A stretch of DNA of 64,000 nt from Obelidium mucronatum (GCA_025765595.1 JAIVFH010000008.1:372001-436000), one strand, 5' to 3'. Shown: positions 32,986 through 43,053, counted from the stretch's first letter. The notes: generated from the letters alone by a model not told the origin. Program-made: numbers and translations.

Positions 32986-35980
32986 TAGACCCTTCCCCGG
33001 TTCGGGCTGAACCGTCGGTTTAAACCGAACCGTTTGACTTACTTAATAAACCGTGGGTTTGGTTCTGATAACGGTTTGAACCGCAAACCGAACCGAACCG
33101 AACCGTTCCAAACCGGTTTATGAAACGGTTTGTAATTCCCCGAGAATGGCGCAATCCTGGAAATGGCGCGATGGTAAAAATCGAAAAATAAAAATCATAA
33201 AAATAACATGTAAATCTTCCACCCCTTTCATCTCCGACATTGCAACCTACGCAATGCTACAACCTACCATTGACTCTTCAATGCCTCGCATGCGGCGCCC
33301 TCATGCGCCCGTCTTGTACCAAGAGCCTCCTGATGATATGAGTGATCTCTTGAATCGTCAACCTACCGCTAGTTCCGGTGTCTCTGCCTTTACTCCTGGT
33401 CGCGCAAGCTCCAGCACTGTTGTATTGCCTTCAAGTCTGGTAGCGTCTGGACCAAGCTTAACTCCTTTACCGCATGCCTCTGGTTCTATGGCACAGCACA
33501 CTGCCAGTTCAAGTTCTTCAACCATGGCATTGGTTAATGTGGGTTCCAATGCTCTACCATCTACTACCCGTATACCTAGTCCTCCTATGGTCCCTCACCC
33601 CCCAGGTGCCACTGTCTCTTCCCTTGGCATCGTCTCAGACGATGATGGTGATGACGATGATGGGGAAAATAACGGAGACACACATGCTACACCAGTTGCT
33701 CATACAGTTGTTACTCTTAAGCGTAAGATCCCTTGCTTCTTTCCTTCCTTCATCACCAGCTAAAGCATCTTTCAAACCAGGTAAGCGTGCTAGCAAAACA
33801 AGCACCTCATGGACGCGTCTTTACATTGAAGAAATACCAGAAGATGAGCGAATCAACTTTGTTATCAGTGGCGACCCTAAGACTCACAGGTAATTTCAAC
33901 TTACGTTACTTCATTTGTGATAGTTCAGCAACTGATATTGCATCACTCAGATGTCGCCTGTGTACATCAGACCAATACTCTAAGGGAATCGGAGTTTGGG
34001 GGGGGAAGTCATCAACCGGAACATACAAAGCCCATCTCAACATACATGGCAAGACACCACCACGAAATGGAGACCAGCCCAGCGTAGCTCCAGTTTCTGG
34101 AGTCAAATGGCCAGATACGTCAATCCAAAGTCGGCAACTCGATTCCGCCATTGCTGAGTACATGGTTAGCTGCGTTTTGCCTCACCGGCATGCCGAGTCT
34201 GCAGGATTTCGCCATCTTATGGCCGTCACCAGCCCATCTTACCAGGTCAAGTCCTCAGAGACTTATGTTCGGCGAATCTTCTCAATGTATATCGTGCTCA
34301 AGTTCTACATGCTGAAAATCTTGTATTCATCCAACACCAAGAAGTCTATTACTTTTGATGGTTGGACAAATGCCATGCTCCGTGGTTACTATGTGGTTAC
34401 GCTACACTGGATTGATTCCCGCTTTGGGGTGCTTTTTGAGTGTGTACTGGACTTCTTTCACGTCACTCCTGGCAAGAATGTGAGTCAACGCGTAGCCGAA
34501 TACATGATCACTATGCTGAAAGGGTGGCAGCTCTCGGAAACTTTGTTGGCAACTGTCAACGACAATGGTGCTGATGCGGTCAAGTCAGCGAAGCTTGTTG
34601 GTCAAGAACTATACTTACTGGCTCAACGTGAAATACTGCCAGAGTCTCACCAGCTGCGCTGCATTACCCACACACTACAGCTTTCAGTGAAAGCTGCAAT
34701 GGTTCTGATTGATGATGCAGTCTTGGCACTACGGGAGCTACTGGTATCAATCCGGCAATCAAAAGTCTTCCGAGACTACTTTCGCACTGAATGTATTGCT
34801 TCAGAAAAGATTTACTGCCAAGAACCGCCTTCACTTGATTCACCGACGCGCTGGAATTCAACCCATACCATGCTTGCCGATTGCCTCAAAGTTCGGAATC
34901 CATTGAACCACACGGCCGGAAGATTTGAGTCACTTGAACGTATTAGTAATGACATGTGGAACCAAATTGAGTCATATGCCACGTTCCTTGAACCATTTGC
35001 AAAAATCTCGACCCTTCTTGGAGCTTCCACGCAGCCTACTCTTTCATCAGCACAAGCGGGTGTTGAACTTTTTTTGAAGTCCACAAATGTTGGGATTGAT
35101 TCGCCCAATCCAGTTGTCAGTGGTGCTGCCCAAGCCATGCTTCGTCCTCTTCTGGAATACAAACCTATCTTAGACAGTGAGCCATCTCATATTGCCATGT
35201 TTTTGGATCCGACAGCATTGAAACGAACAGGCAGTCTTGATTTTGTTCATCGAAAGCAAATTGTTGAGTCTGTCTTCATGAAATACGCAGCTACCCTTGA
35301 CGTTCCTGTGCCTGTGGCAACTGTAGCAGAGCCTTCAACTGGGCCCAGCTTAATGGACATGCTTAATGAAAGCATAGTTGAAGACAATGGTTTTGCTGCT
35401 GCTGGTGAATCTGTTTCGGAACTGGATGGGTTTTGCAGCTTGAAACCTGTATCAACTGGAACAGATATTCTAGCATGGTGGTTTTCACAGCGTGACCAGT
35501 ATCCCATCCTGTATGCTATGGCTTGTGATTACCTAGCTGTCCCTCCAGCATCAGTTGCTTCAGAACGTGCCAATTCGCTTGCAGAAAGAATGTTTGATGG
35601 CCGTGAAACGTTGAACTCTGATCTCTTCAAAGCTGAGATCTCTTGTAGCTCATGGATGAAGGTCATTGCTAAACACAATCTTTCATGTGATCCAAAAGAT
35701 GTGGTTTCATTGCCAACTGATTATCACAATGCAGTGATCACGTTGACTTCAGGGAATGATCCACAAATTGACCTGGAAAAGTGGGCGGAAGTAGACACTG
35801 TTATTAACTACTGGCTTACCAAAAGAAGCAACTGATTCTTAATTTTTAATAAACACTAAACTGCCACTGAACCGCGACTCAAACCGCGGGTTCAGACTCT
35901 TAAGCGGTTCCAAACCGCGGGTTCAATTTTTAAACGGTTTGAACCGCAAACCGACCCGAACCGAACCGGGGAACCCCCTA
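32986..35980 (+). mobile_element. Complete hAT-family DNA transposon (2,995 bp)
   Basis: Bounded by 8-bp duplications GTTGGAGC. Imperfect terminal inverted repeats: both ends begin TAG and share TTCCCCGGTTCGGG from position 8. Subterminal regions are packed with copies of AACCGGTTT- and AACCGAACCG-like motifs (33015-33130 and 35865-35965), typical transposase-binding arrays. One transposase gene fills the interior. Ends, duplication and open coding frame suggest a young insertion, possibly still active. Confidence 0.92.
33254..35835 (+). CDS. hAT transposase
   Basis: Three exons. Exon 1 from ATG 33254 encodes a Ser/Pro/Thr-rich region ending GNT-like acidic stretch and HTVVTLK. The donor at about 33723 and acceptor at about 33761 join PKASFKPGKRASKTSTSW. 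A second intron (about 33891-33922) leads in phase to SSATDIASLRCRLC. A BED-like zinc finger (CRLC then HLNIHG) is followed by the RNase H-like core: SITFDGWTN (first Asp), VNDNGADAVK (second Asp), CITHTLQLSV and SLDSPTRWNST. The C-terminal dimerisation region is DILAWWFSQRDQYPILYAMA with VASERANSLAERMF. All expected parts are present and open. Transposase of cut-and-paste type acting in the nucleus. Confidence 0.92.
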
Positions 35981-35988
35981 GTTGGAGC
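35981..35988. repeat. Right 8-bp target-site duplication (GTTGGAGC)
   Basis: Perfect copy of 32978-32985, directly after the right transposon end (CCCCCTA). Confidence 0.9.
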
Positions 35989-37358
35989 CGCGACAGCTTG
36001 AGTGGCCGAGACAGCTGGAGCAACAGCTTGAGTGACCATGCCGTCAATCCTTTCACTGATTTCACTCTTCACGGCCTTCATTTTTGCTTCAGTGGTTCCT
36101 TGCTTTTCCTCCAAGTCTTGCTGACTGAGACCAGCACCAGCACCTGGAATGAAAAGCAAGTTAATTTTGCTGGACCTTTTACATATAAAATATTTACTTT
36201 GTGAAACGTCCGAATTCTCCACAGCCGCCGTGGCAGCGGTGTTTGCCACTAGACGGCCCACCACTGCTTCCCTTTGCCTCAAATCTTGCTTATACAGATG
36301 GTTACCTTGGACAGAGAGAGAGCGTGTTATTTGGCTGGAAAGTTAAGACACTGACAATACCTTTCTTGATTTCAGAACATATCATTTCCCACAACTTCTG
36401 TTTGTTTTCCCCGGGATAAAGAGCCCTTAAGGCTGTCTTAATCTCGTTGGAATTTCTAAATTTCCACTCCCTCCCTTTACACTTTAGCACCCCCTCTCTG
36501 GCCATTGGCGAATAGTTTATGAGTACCCCAACTTTCCCATTTGAAAGCCTGTCAATATGCAAATGAATATGTTATGTGACCCTCCAAAAAAAAAACAAGA
36601 ACTCAAACCTTTCCAAAAATGTAAACCCGTCTCTAGGTATATTAGTAGTCAGAGCATTGTTTGCGTTTCTCAAGGAAATTTGGTGAACACAGGCCGAGAG
36701 ATCTGCGTCGCAATAACTTGTTGTATTGTTTCCCCGCCGTTTCAGTGATAACCCCCCGTGGTTCGTCTGCCGTAGTTTCGAAGCTGTATAAGCTTTTCCC
36801 ATGTTCGACATTGATATCGCCATCCCTTAGAACGAGGGTGGGGTTTGTGTTTTGTTTGGCCATCTTTCCAATATCCAACATCTCCAAAAAAAAAGGTATG
36901 TCAGGTTTTCAAGGACCAGTGAAACCGATGCAAAGCAAAAAAAAAAAAAAAAAAAAACTAACCATTGTTCCAGCGCGTCCGTCTGTACCAACAAAATCTA
37001 CACACAGGGCAGCATGCGATGGTTGTGTGACGCCTGTGCGAGGATTTGTGTAGGTACACACAATAATTTTTGCTTCCACGCCTTCAAGTTTCCCGAAAGT
37101 CTGCTCATTGAGTATCTTTTGTGCCTTCCCAGCCATTCCAACGCAATCAACCGCATGTTGGGCGTTTGGGTTGATATATGCTTCAGGATCCACCATTCCC
37201 GTAGCCTGATTCTCCCAGAAGTTTGACAGTCAAGTTGCTGTAGTTTGGTATTTGTCCAGCTACGAACAGCTACGGTGTCCATCGCTTCCTTGAGTCGCCT
37301 CACCTGCTCATCTGTGAGTTGTGGTGGTGCCATCAATGTTCTTTCCTAATTGTATTTT

Positions 37359-37416
37359 CGTGCCAGTGCCATATTTTTTTTCTTTCCCTCCTATTCGTGT
37401 TCCGTGGCAGTGCCAT
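37359..37416. promoter_or_regulatory. Divergent intergenic region with a 14-bp direct repeat
   Basis: Only 105 bp separate the two divergent ATGs (37333 minus, 37439 plus). CGTGCCAGTGCCAT at 37359-37372 recurs with one mismatch as CGTGGCAGTGCCAT at 37403-37416. A repeated site between divergently transcribed genes is a reasonable candidate for a shared regulatory site. No experimental or family evidence. Confidence 0.3.
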
Positions 37417-37438
37417 TTGATTAATATTATTTTGCCAA

Positions 37439-37864
37439 ATGCAAGCTTACTTTCTGGTCAAAGAACACGAAAAGCCCGACACCCGTCATCAAATCAGCAT
37501 CGCTGATAGTGTATCCACCATCGAGGCACTGAAGCGGTACCTATGCGGCCTGGATCCAGATACCTTTCAGTACCGCATTGAACAACTTGCCGTCTACAAT
37601 CTGGAGCAACTTGTTCTGCTGAATGGAGAAACTGGCGCTGTTTTCGATGACGAGACTTTGCTGTCTCAGTGTCCTCCAAGCTGTGAGGCAAGGCCGTGGA
37701 TCATTCAGCTGCCAGTTCCTAAGCAACCTTTACCGGCTTGGGACAATGAGGAGCCCGTCTCCCAGGAAGAGATTGATGAATTTTTGAGTCGTGGACGGGA
37801 TATGACGGCAGAAGAACTGGAACAGTTTGAGTGGGACACTGATGGGACTTCGAGGCCCATATAA
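37439..37864 (+). CDS. Island short gene, type beta (141 aa), unknown
   Basis: Single exon from ATG 37439. The first 95 residues suggest a small alpha/beta domain (EALKRYLCGLDPDTFQYRIE, then EQLVLLNGETGAVFDDETLL), a strand-helix-strand pattern reminiscent of ubiquitin-like (beta-grasp) folds. Then comes ARPWIIQLPVPKQPLPAW and an acidic tail (SQEEIDEFLSRGRDMTAEE). The PW-strand-P segment is the only visible link to the type-alpha genes (KPWTVYFSLPAQDPDY). It stands head to head with long-gene copy 1. A broken copy lies at 40841-41168. AATAAA follows the stop. No signal peptide or membrane segment. Function unknown. Confidence 0.65.
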   Translation: MQAYFLVKEHEKPDTRHQISIADSVSTIEALKRYLCGLDPDTFQYRIEQLAVYNLEQLVLLNGETGAVFDDETLLSQCPPSCEARPWIIQLPVPKQPLPAWDNEEPVSQEEIDEFLSRGRDMTAEELEQFEWDTDGTSRPI

Positions 37865-37929
37865 GACCCCTCTTGTTGCAATAAACATTTTTCGAAATAT
37901 TTATTTTTCTTTGGTAATATTATAATATT

Positions 37930-38240
37930 CGTGACTTGAGTTACTTATTTTGGCCCGGCGGCTTACATTGGCCCATGATTTCTTTTCAACCACCCTTGTC
38001 GTGAATCCTTGTATTGATTTTACTCTTCACGGCCTCTGTTTAAAAACTTACGAATAAAATATTCTTCGGAACTTTAATTCTCCACCGCCGCCTCTGCAAT
38101 AATTATCACCGGAGGTCTTGTTGGCATCGCGTCTTTTATGAACATCCAATTTGATTCATTTTTTTTTTTTTTTTGCGCTTGAAAGATTTTGAATCTTCAT
38201 TGAGTTGAATCGTGAATCGAGTGCAAAACTCGACGCAAAC
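37930..38240 (-). pseudogene. Relic of the 3' end of the island long-gene family (copy b)
   Basis: Parallel to the relic at 32530-32880, in the same position immediately 3' of a long gene. It retains TGAATCCTTGTATTGATTTT- and CACCGCCGCCTCTGC-like pieces of the family's exon near the tail, without a usable frame. A T run lies at 38159-38174. The arrangement relic plus long-gene 3' end thus occurs twice. The interval 37865-37929 shows nothing else. Confidence 0.5.
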
Positions 38241-38299
38241 ACTTCCACCTGGTCACAGTCGACAAAAAAATGTTTATTTTAATCAAAGAAAAAAAAGTA

Positions 38300-39891
38300 T
38301 TATTTGGTGTCCACGCTTTGATTCACTGGTTTTGACCCGCCAGCTGCTGCGCTGGCATATGAGAACTTTGGAGCCGAGACTGCTTGAGTGGCCGAGACAG
38401 CTGGAGCAACAGCTTGAGTTACCATGCCGTCAATCCTTCCACTGATTTCACCCCTCACGGCCTTTGTTTTTGCTTCAGTGGCCTCCAATTGCTTTTTCTT
38501 CGCGTCTTGCGGACTGGGACCAGCACCTGGAATGGAAAAGCAAGTTAATTTTGCTGGAAGTTTAAACCTTACGTATAAAAAATTTACTTTGTGGAACTTC
38601 CGGATTCTCCACATCCGCCGCCGCAGTGTTTCTGCGCGTTGGCACCATTGGTTTTATGATATCCATTTGGTTGTCTCTTCGATCAAACGATTGTAATTGA
38701 ACAGCTTGCTTATAGTTGGTAACCATCGCATTCACCATAGGTTGGTACTGCGCCATTGCGGCTTGGTATTTGTCTGGAAGTTTGCCGAATTTCTGTCAAT
38801 AATACCAAAAACAAAACAAAAGCATCAGACCGCCATCCACACAAAAGATTAAACAACAAAGAAAGCTCAAAACCTTTTCGAATTGCTCAACAGGCAATGT
38901 GGCCGTTCCCCTTCCATTTGGTGGTGGAGTGAGACCAAATTCATGAAATTTTGCTGTGGCCTGGTCTGGTGTCAGTCCAGTCATGTCGGCCCTAATCACA
39001 AATCCGTTTTGGTCTGCCGCCAAAATTGGACCAAGCTTGGTTGTACCGCCTTCCAAGTACCTTTGTTTTCATCAAAAATGTTGGACAGAATTTAAGTCGT
39101 CATTAATTTTTTAAGAAAAATACAATAAACCTGTCACAAAAGACCATTTCAGGATAAAAGTTCTTGAACGCAGGCGACTTGTTGTTTTTGGCTTGGGCTG
39201 CGGGGTTTTTTGCAGCATTTGAAAGTGCGACAGCCATTTCTTCATCGGTAGCAGGCTTTAATTCGTATTGCAGAGCTTGTGTACATTCATACGGTACTGT
39301 GTCGGACTTGTGAAATTTGAATTCGGCAATGTTTCCCTTCGTGTCGGCAAAATAGCTGCGGCAAGAAGTACCGTTCTGAGACTGAATTACGGCGTCATTG
39401 TTTTGCAGAAGATTCTGATAGTTTTGAGCGTTTGCCGCGTCCTTCTCTCTCTGGCTGCTATTTGGCGGAGCCGCTTGCTTAACGGGAATTGAATTTTGCG
39501 CCGTGACTGCCACGGCATAACTTTCTCTGTTTTCCTGGCGCCAACCAAGATCCGCAACAATTGCAGTTGGCTTCCCGTCGACCGAAACCCAGGCGACTGC
39601 ATTTGCGTGGCTCGCATTGCCAGTTTTGAGATGCACGTCGAATCTAACACCCATCGCATTAAAGTCTTCTGCATTGAGCGCATCGCGTGCCCGAGAGTTG
39701 AGCACATAGCATTCAGCGCCCTGAGTCGGATCATCTGGAAACAACTCCGAGTCTTGCGTGTACGCATCGCACTTTTGGAAGCCATCGTAGGGTCTTGCCG
39801 CAAACTCGGTCGCAAGCGTCCTGTTCACATGGGCCATCAACACTTTAAACTCGGCTGCTGTAAAGTTAGGAGGTGCCGTTGGGGAGCTCAT
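38300..39891 (-). CDS. Island long gene, copy 2 (intact), unknown
   Basis: ATG 39891 gives MSSPTAPPNFTAAEFKVLMA; an upstream ATG at 39969 in the same frame lies before a likely 5' intron, so the start is not certain. Exon 1 runs to about 39133 (MVFCDR) and joins YLEGGTTKLGPILAADQNGF. Then come LTPPPNGRGTATLPVEQFEK, FGKLPDKYQAAMAQYQPMV, PTRRNTAAADVENPEVPQSK, and the tail exon: TEAKTKAVRGEISGRIDGMV, TQAVAPAVSATQAVSAP, GGSKPVNQSVDTK. The tail is almost the same as in the broken copy 1, whereas the N-terminal halves differ strongly. There is no signal peptide or membrane helix. Composition (Ala, Gln, Asn, Lys) suggests a soluble protein with a helical tail. I recognise no family. Head to head with a type-alpha gene. 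Confidence 0.65.
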
Positions 39892-40222
39892 TTGTGATAA
39901 AATCTGTCCTGTTGTTCCAAAGCAAAAAAAATCCTCCGACGAGATTGTATAACTTACAAGCCACGCCATCGGCGCTTCTCCATGGTATCCATGATGGGTC
40001 GTTTCGGCGATATTCAGATGAAAATCATCAAATTAAGACAACAATCACCAAAGTTCAAATGCAATCCAACCCGAGTCTGATTACATAAAAACAATTGCAT
40101 TTATTGGATTTAACTTATGTTGTTGTAGAGTGTCTTCCTCCTGTTCACCTCATAGTTTCCCCCGTCTTGGCAGTCTCTTTTGCCTGTAAAAAACACATTT
40201 AATATCTAAAAAAATACGAAAA
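39892..40222. other. Divergent 5' region between long gene 2 and short gene alpha-1
   Basis: No gene. It probably holds a 5' intron of the long gene (GTAAGT near 39954, CAG near 39915) and the shared promoter region. The 14-bp repeat of the first pair is not present; only a partial TTGGCAGT is seen near 40168. Confidence 0.4.
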
Positions 40223-40738
40223 ATGGCATCAACCACCATGTTTGTGCGGCTGCAACGCAAGAGCTTTCCCTACGTTCCCCGGGTTCACGAGCTTCACATT
40301 ACGCCACTGGAAAACAAAGAATGGATCGAGTGGAACTCGACGCAGCTCCGCCAATTGGATTCACAACCAGACTATCTTCGTGCTGTTGATGTTGCCCGCA
40401 CCGTGCTCTCCCTCACTGATCCACCCTATCTTGCCAAGCAGAAGGAATCCGGTGAATTTTTTGCTCATCTTTACCCCTATTCAAGCGCATCTGACACTGG
40501 GGAGGCATTTGTTCTTCCCGATGTGAAAACAAGGATTAGTGGCTTACTTGATCTGAATGAGGCCGTTGCTTTGTATCCAAACTCAAAGGAGAAACCGTGG
40601 ACTGTGTATTTCTCATTGCCTGCGCAGGACCCTGATTATGTTCCCCCGAAAGCTCCCTATGTTCCATCTGGATGGGAAATGCTCCAGGCTGGTGCAAGAT
40701 ATGATCCTGATGAGTCTTTGGACCAGAACGTCGATTAA
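40223..40738 (+). CDS. Island short gene alpha-1 (171 aa), unknown
   Basis: Single exon from ATG 40223. The core is shared by three tandem copies: FVRLQRKSFPYVPRVHELHI, TPLENKEWIEWN, VLSLTDPPYLAKQKE, DLNEAVALYPNSKEKPWTVY, and a nearly invariant end, YVPPKAPYVPSGWEMLQAGA then RYDPDESLDQN. The invariant C-terminal 45 residues against a variable middle (FFAHLYPYSSASDTG here) suggest that the end is a conserved interaction surface or that gene conversion is active. No export signal, no membrane segment, no recognised domain. It stands head to head with long gene copy 2. Confidence 0.65.
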   Translation: MASTTMFVRLQRKSFPYVPRVHELHITPLENKEWIEWNSTQLRQLDSQPDYLRAVDVARTVLSLTDPPYLAKQKESGEFFAHLYPYSSASDTGEAFVLPDVKTRISGLLDLNEAVALYPNSKEKPWTVYFSLPAQDPDYVPPKAPYVPSGWEMLQAGARYDPDESLDQNVD

Positions 40739-40840
40739 CGTCCGTCCAAATAAATAGATGAAACGTTTCAACTCCATATTTACTTTCGAATAGTTAATTT
40801 TCTTACTTTCTGAAAGCCTACCTTATGGAACTCCCGATAT

Positions 40841-41168
40841 TTGATACCAAATCCACATCCAAGAGAGTGTGGTTACTGTCGAAGCACTGAAGCGGTATCT
40901 ATTCGGCCTGGATATACGTTTCAGTACCGGATTGAACAACTTGCCGACTACGATCTGGAGCTGTTGAATGGAGAAACTGGCGCTGTTTTCGCTGACGAGA
41001 CTTTGCTGTCTCGGTGTCCTCCAAGCTGCGAGGCAAGGCCGTGGATCATTCAGCTGCCGGTCCCAAACCAACCTTTACCGGCTTGGGACAATGAGGAACC
41101 CGTCTCCCAGGAAGAGACCAATGAATTTTTGAGTCGTGGACGGGAAATGAGAACTGGAACAGCTTGAG
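40841..41168 (+). pseudogene. Broken copy of the type-beta short gene
   Basis: Closely similar at the DNA level to 37510-37860: EALKRYLFGLDI, FQYRIEQLADYDLELLNGET, CPPSCEARPWIIQLPVPNQP. The ATG end is missing, about 9 bases are lost after the GLD codons and about 9 more at the LEQ position, and the end is cut by a deletion (REMRTGTA then stop). It lies between alpha-1 and alpha-2, showing that beta and alpha genes have been duplicated together. Confidence 0.75.
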
Positions 41169-41348
41169 TGGGAAACTGATGGGATCTCATTGCCCAAATA
41201 ATAGTGGCCTTCATCGCAATTAAGTCGAATTGAAGAACATCAATCATTGCCGAAAAGACTGAAGATCTCGTGAAAAAGCGAATCGTTTGAGAATCTCTTT
41301 TAAAATAACACAGATATCATCAAATGATTGGTGCTGGTAATAAAAATA

Positions 41349-41867
41349 ATGTCAACAAGCAACTGTTTGTTTTTGCGGCTGCAACGCAAGAACTTCCCTT
41401 ACGCCCCCCGTGTTCATGAGCTGCTGATTGAGCCGCTGGAGAACAAAGAATGGATTGAGTGGAACTCGAAGCAGTTCCATCAAGTAGATTCACAGCCCAA
41501 CCACCTTCGTGCCATTGATGTTTTGCGCTCAGTGCTCTCTCTTGCTGATCCACCCTATCTAGTCAAGCAAAGGGAATATGGTATTATGGTTGCCCAACTT
41601 TTCCCTTTCGCAAATGAATGTGACACTGGGGAAGCGTTTGTTCGTCCTGATGGGAAGACAATGATTGAAGACACCCTTGATCTGAGTGAAGCTGTCGCCA
41701 TGTATCCAAACTCAAAGGAGAAACCGTGGACCGTGTATTTCTCCTTGGCTGCACCAGACCCTGATTATGTCCCCCCAAAGGCTCCCTATGTTCCGTCTGG
41801 ATGGGAAATGCTCCAAGCTGGCGCAAGATATGATCCTGATGAGTCTTTGGACCAGAATGATGACTAA
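41349..41867 (+). CDS. Island short gene alpha-2 (172 aa), unknown
   Basis: The start is ATG 41349 (MSTSNCLFLRLQRKNFPYAP), which gives the same length as the sister copies; the frame is open 21 bp further upstream. The core reads ELLIEPLENKEWIEWNSKQF, VLSLADPPYLVKQREYG, DLSEAVAMYPNSKEKPWTVY and the constant end YVPSGWEMLQAGARYDPDES. The middle differs from alpha-1 (IMVAQLFPFANECDTG). Same strand as its sisters, spaced about 0.6 kb from alpha-1. Function unknown. Confidence 0.65.
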   Translation: MSTSNCLFLRLQRKNFPYAPRVHELLIEPLENKEWIEWNSKQFHQVDSQPNHLRAIDVLRSVLSLADPPYLVKQREYGIMVAQLFPFANECDTGEAFVRPDGKTMIEDTLDLSEAVAMYPNSKEKPWTVYFSLAAPDPDYVPPKAPYVPSGWEMLQAGARYDPDESLDQNDD

Positions 41868-42298
41868 GATCAAAATAAAGGTATACATTAGTCTCAACGC
41901 AAAACGGAAAATAATACGTCCTCCTATGGCTTTAAATGTACAGTCAAATTGGATACACGCATTAGTATTTTCCTTTCATTCGTGGGTTCCAAGCGTGGAT
42001 TTTGAAAGGACGACTGTCAGTATTTGAAACACCGTTTCTCGTCCGATACTGCGCTCGTGATTTGAGAAGATGGACGTGCATCCAATAGCCTGGGGATGGA
42101 TCGACTTGTACACAGGCCGATGCTTGCAAAACCTGGTGGGGTTGCGATGCCAATGAAGTCAAAACCAACTTGAAGTCGCGGGTGCTTTTCCGTCACCCGA
42201 AAGCCAACTTCGAAAGCGCAGCGCTCCCTGCGGCAAGCAGCACGCCATGCTTGAATGCCGGAGTGTGAAGCGGCTAATAAATAAGAGAATACATTTTT
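41868..42298. other. Spacer between alpha-2 and alpha-3
   Basis: No supported gene. A 115-codon minus-strand frame here overlaps the start of alpha-3 and shows no family likeness. The spacer presumably carries the alpha-2 terminator and alpha-3 promoter. Confidence 0.5.
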
Positions 42299-42814
42299 AT
42301 GTCGAACAACTGCATATTTGTGCGGCTGCAGCGCAAGAACTTTCCCTACGCCCCCCGGGTTCACGAGCTGCTTGTAGTGCCGCTTGAAAACAAAGAATGG
42401 ATCGAGTGGAACGCAAAGCAGATCAGTCGGTTGGATTCACAGCCAGACCACCTCTGCGCCATTGACGTTTCCCGCACAGTGCTCTCCCTCACTGTTCCAC
42501 CATACCTTGTCAACCAAAAGAAACACGGTGAAATATTTGTCCAAATTGACCCTTTCTCAAGTGAATATGAGAAAGGGGGCGTATTTGTTCGTCCTGACGG
42601 TAAAACAATCATCAAGGACCTGCTTGATCTGAATGACGCCGTTTCCATGTACCCAAATTCAAAGGAGAAACCGTGGACTGTGTATTTCTCATTGCCTGCA
42701 CAGGACCCTGATTATGTTGCCCCGAAAGCTCCCTATGTTCCATCTGGATGGGAAATGCTCCAGGCTGGTGCAAGATATGATCCTGATGAGTCTTTGGACC
42801 AGAACGTCGATTAA
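42299..42814 (+). CDS. Island short gene alpha-3 (171 aa), unknown
   Basis: Starts at ATG 42299 (MSNNCIFVRLQRKNFPYAPR). Core: ELLVVPLENKEWIEWNAKQI, VLSLTVPPYLVNQKKHG, DLNDAVSMYPNSKEKPWTVY. The end is APKAPYVPSGWEMLQAGARY then DPDESLDQNVD, and its DNA matches alpha-1 closely from about 42650. The middle is again different (IFVQIDPFSSEYEKGG). The pattern in the three copies is a constant start, variable middle and constant end. Last member of the island; 42815-43053 shows nothing supported. Confidence 0.65.
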   Translation: MSNNCIFVRLQRKNFPYAPRVHELLVVPLENKEWIEWNAKQISRLDSQPDHLCAIDVSRTVLSLTVPPYLVNQKKHGEIFVQIDPFSSEYEKGGVFVRPDGKTIIKDLLDLNDAVSMYPNSKEKPWTVYFSLPAQDPDYVAPKAPYVPSGWEMLQAGARYDPDESLDQNVD

Positions 42815-43053
42815 TGTCCAAATTACGTATAGCTCTTGTTCTGCACCAGCTCTTACGGGCTTTGGATAATCAGGGTGTGTACAATGACGGAACATTCTAA
42901 CAGTTTGAAAAAACCGAACAAAATAAACAAAGCTCGGTAAAGCTCACGCCACGGCACAAGTTTATCGAAAGTGCATTTATTATCAATTTCGGTTTCGGCT
43001 CAATGGCAGCCGACGAAGGCAGTGCTAAAACAATTAAAAGCCACAGCAAGAGT

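Larger units (their letters stand above)
32914..37333 (-). pseudogene. Island long gene, copy 1, broken by a hAT insertion and a frameshift
   Basis: Reading from ATG 37333 (MAPPQLTDEQVRRLKEAMDT), the frame shifts once near 37220 and continues as WENQATGMVDPEAYINPN and GKLEGVEAKIIVCTY. Exons then follow by GT-AG joins (about 36890-36770, 36750-36600, 36545-36360, 36305-36195) and reach the tail ISERIDGMVTQAVAPAVSAT then QAVAAPT. There the hAT element interrupts it; on the far side it resumes as VSWASIARGSKPVNHSMDTQ and stops at 32914. The intact copy at 38300-39891 has the same order of domains and an almost identical tail. The middle shares only a pattern (ILNEQTFGKLEGV against ALNAEDFNAMGV). 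Function unknown; the tail is Ala- and Val-rich and helical. Confidence 0.7.

Noticed and set aside
37439..37864. Firm call of a Crinkler effector header for the beta gene
   Set aside because: The fold pattern is suggestive, but the LFLAK and HVLVxxP-type motifs are missing; kept only as a hypothesis.
42017..42364. Minus-strand frame of 115 codons between alpha-2 and alpha-3
   Set aside because: Overlaps the conserved start of alpha-3 on the other strand and has no recognisable feature.
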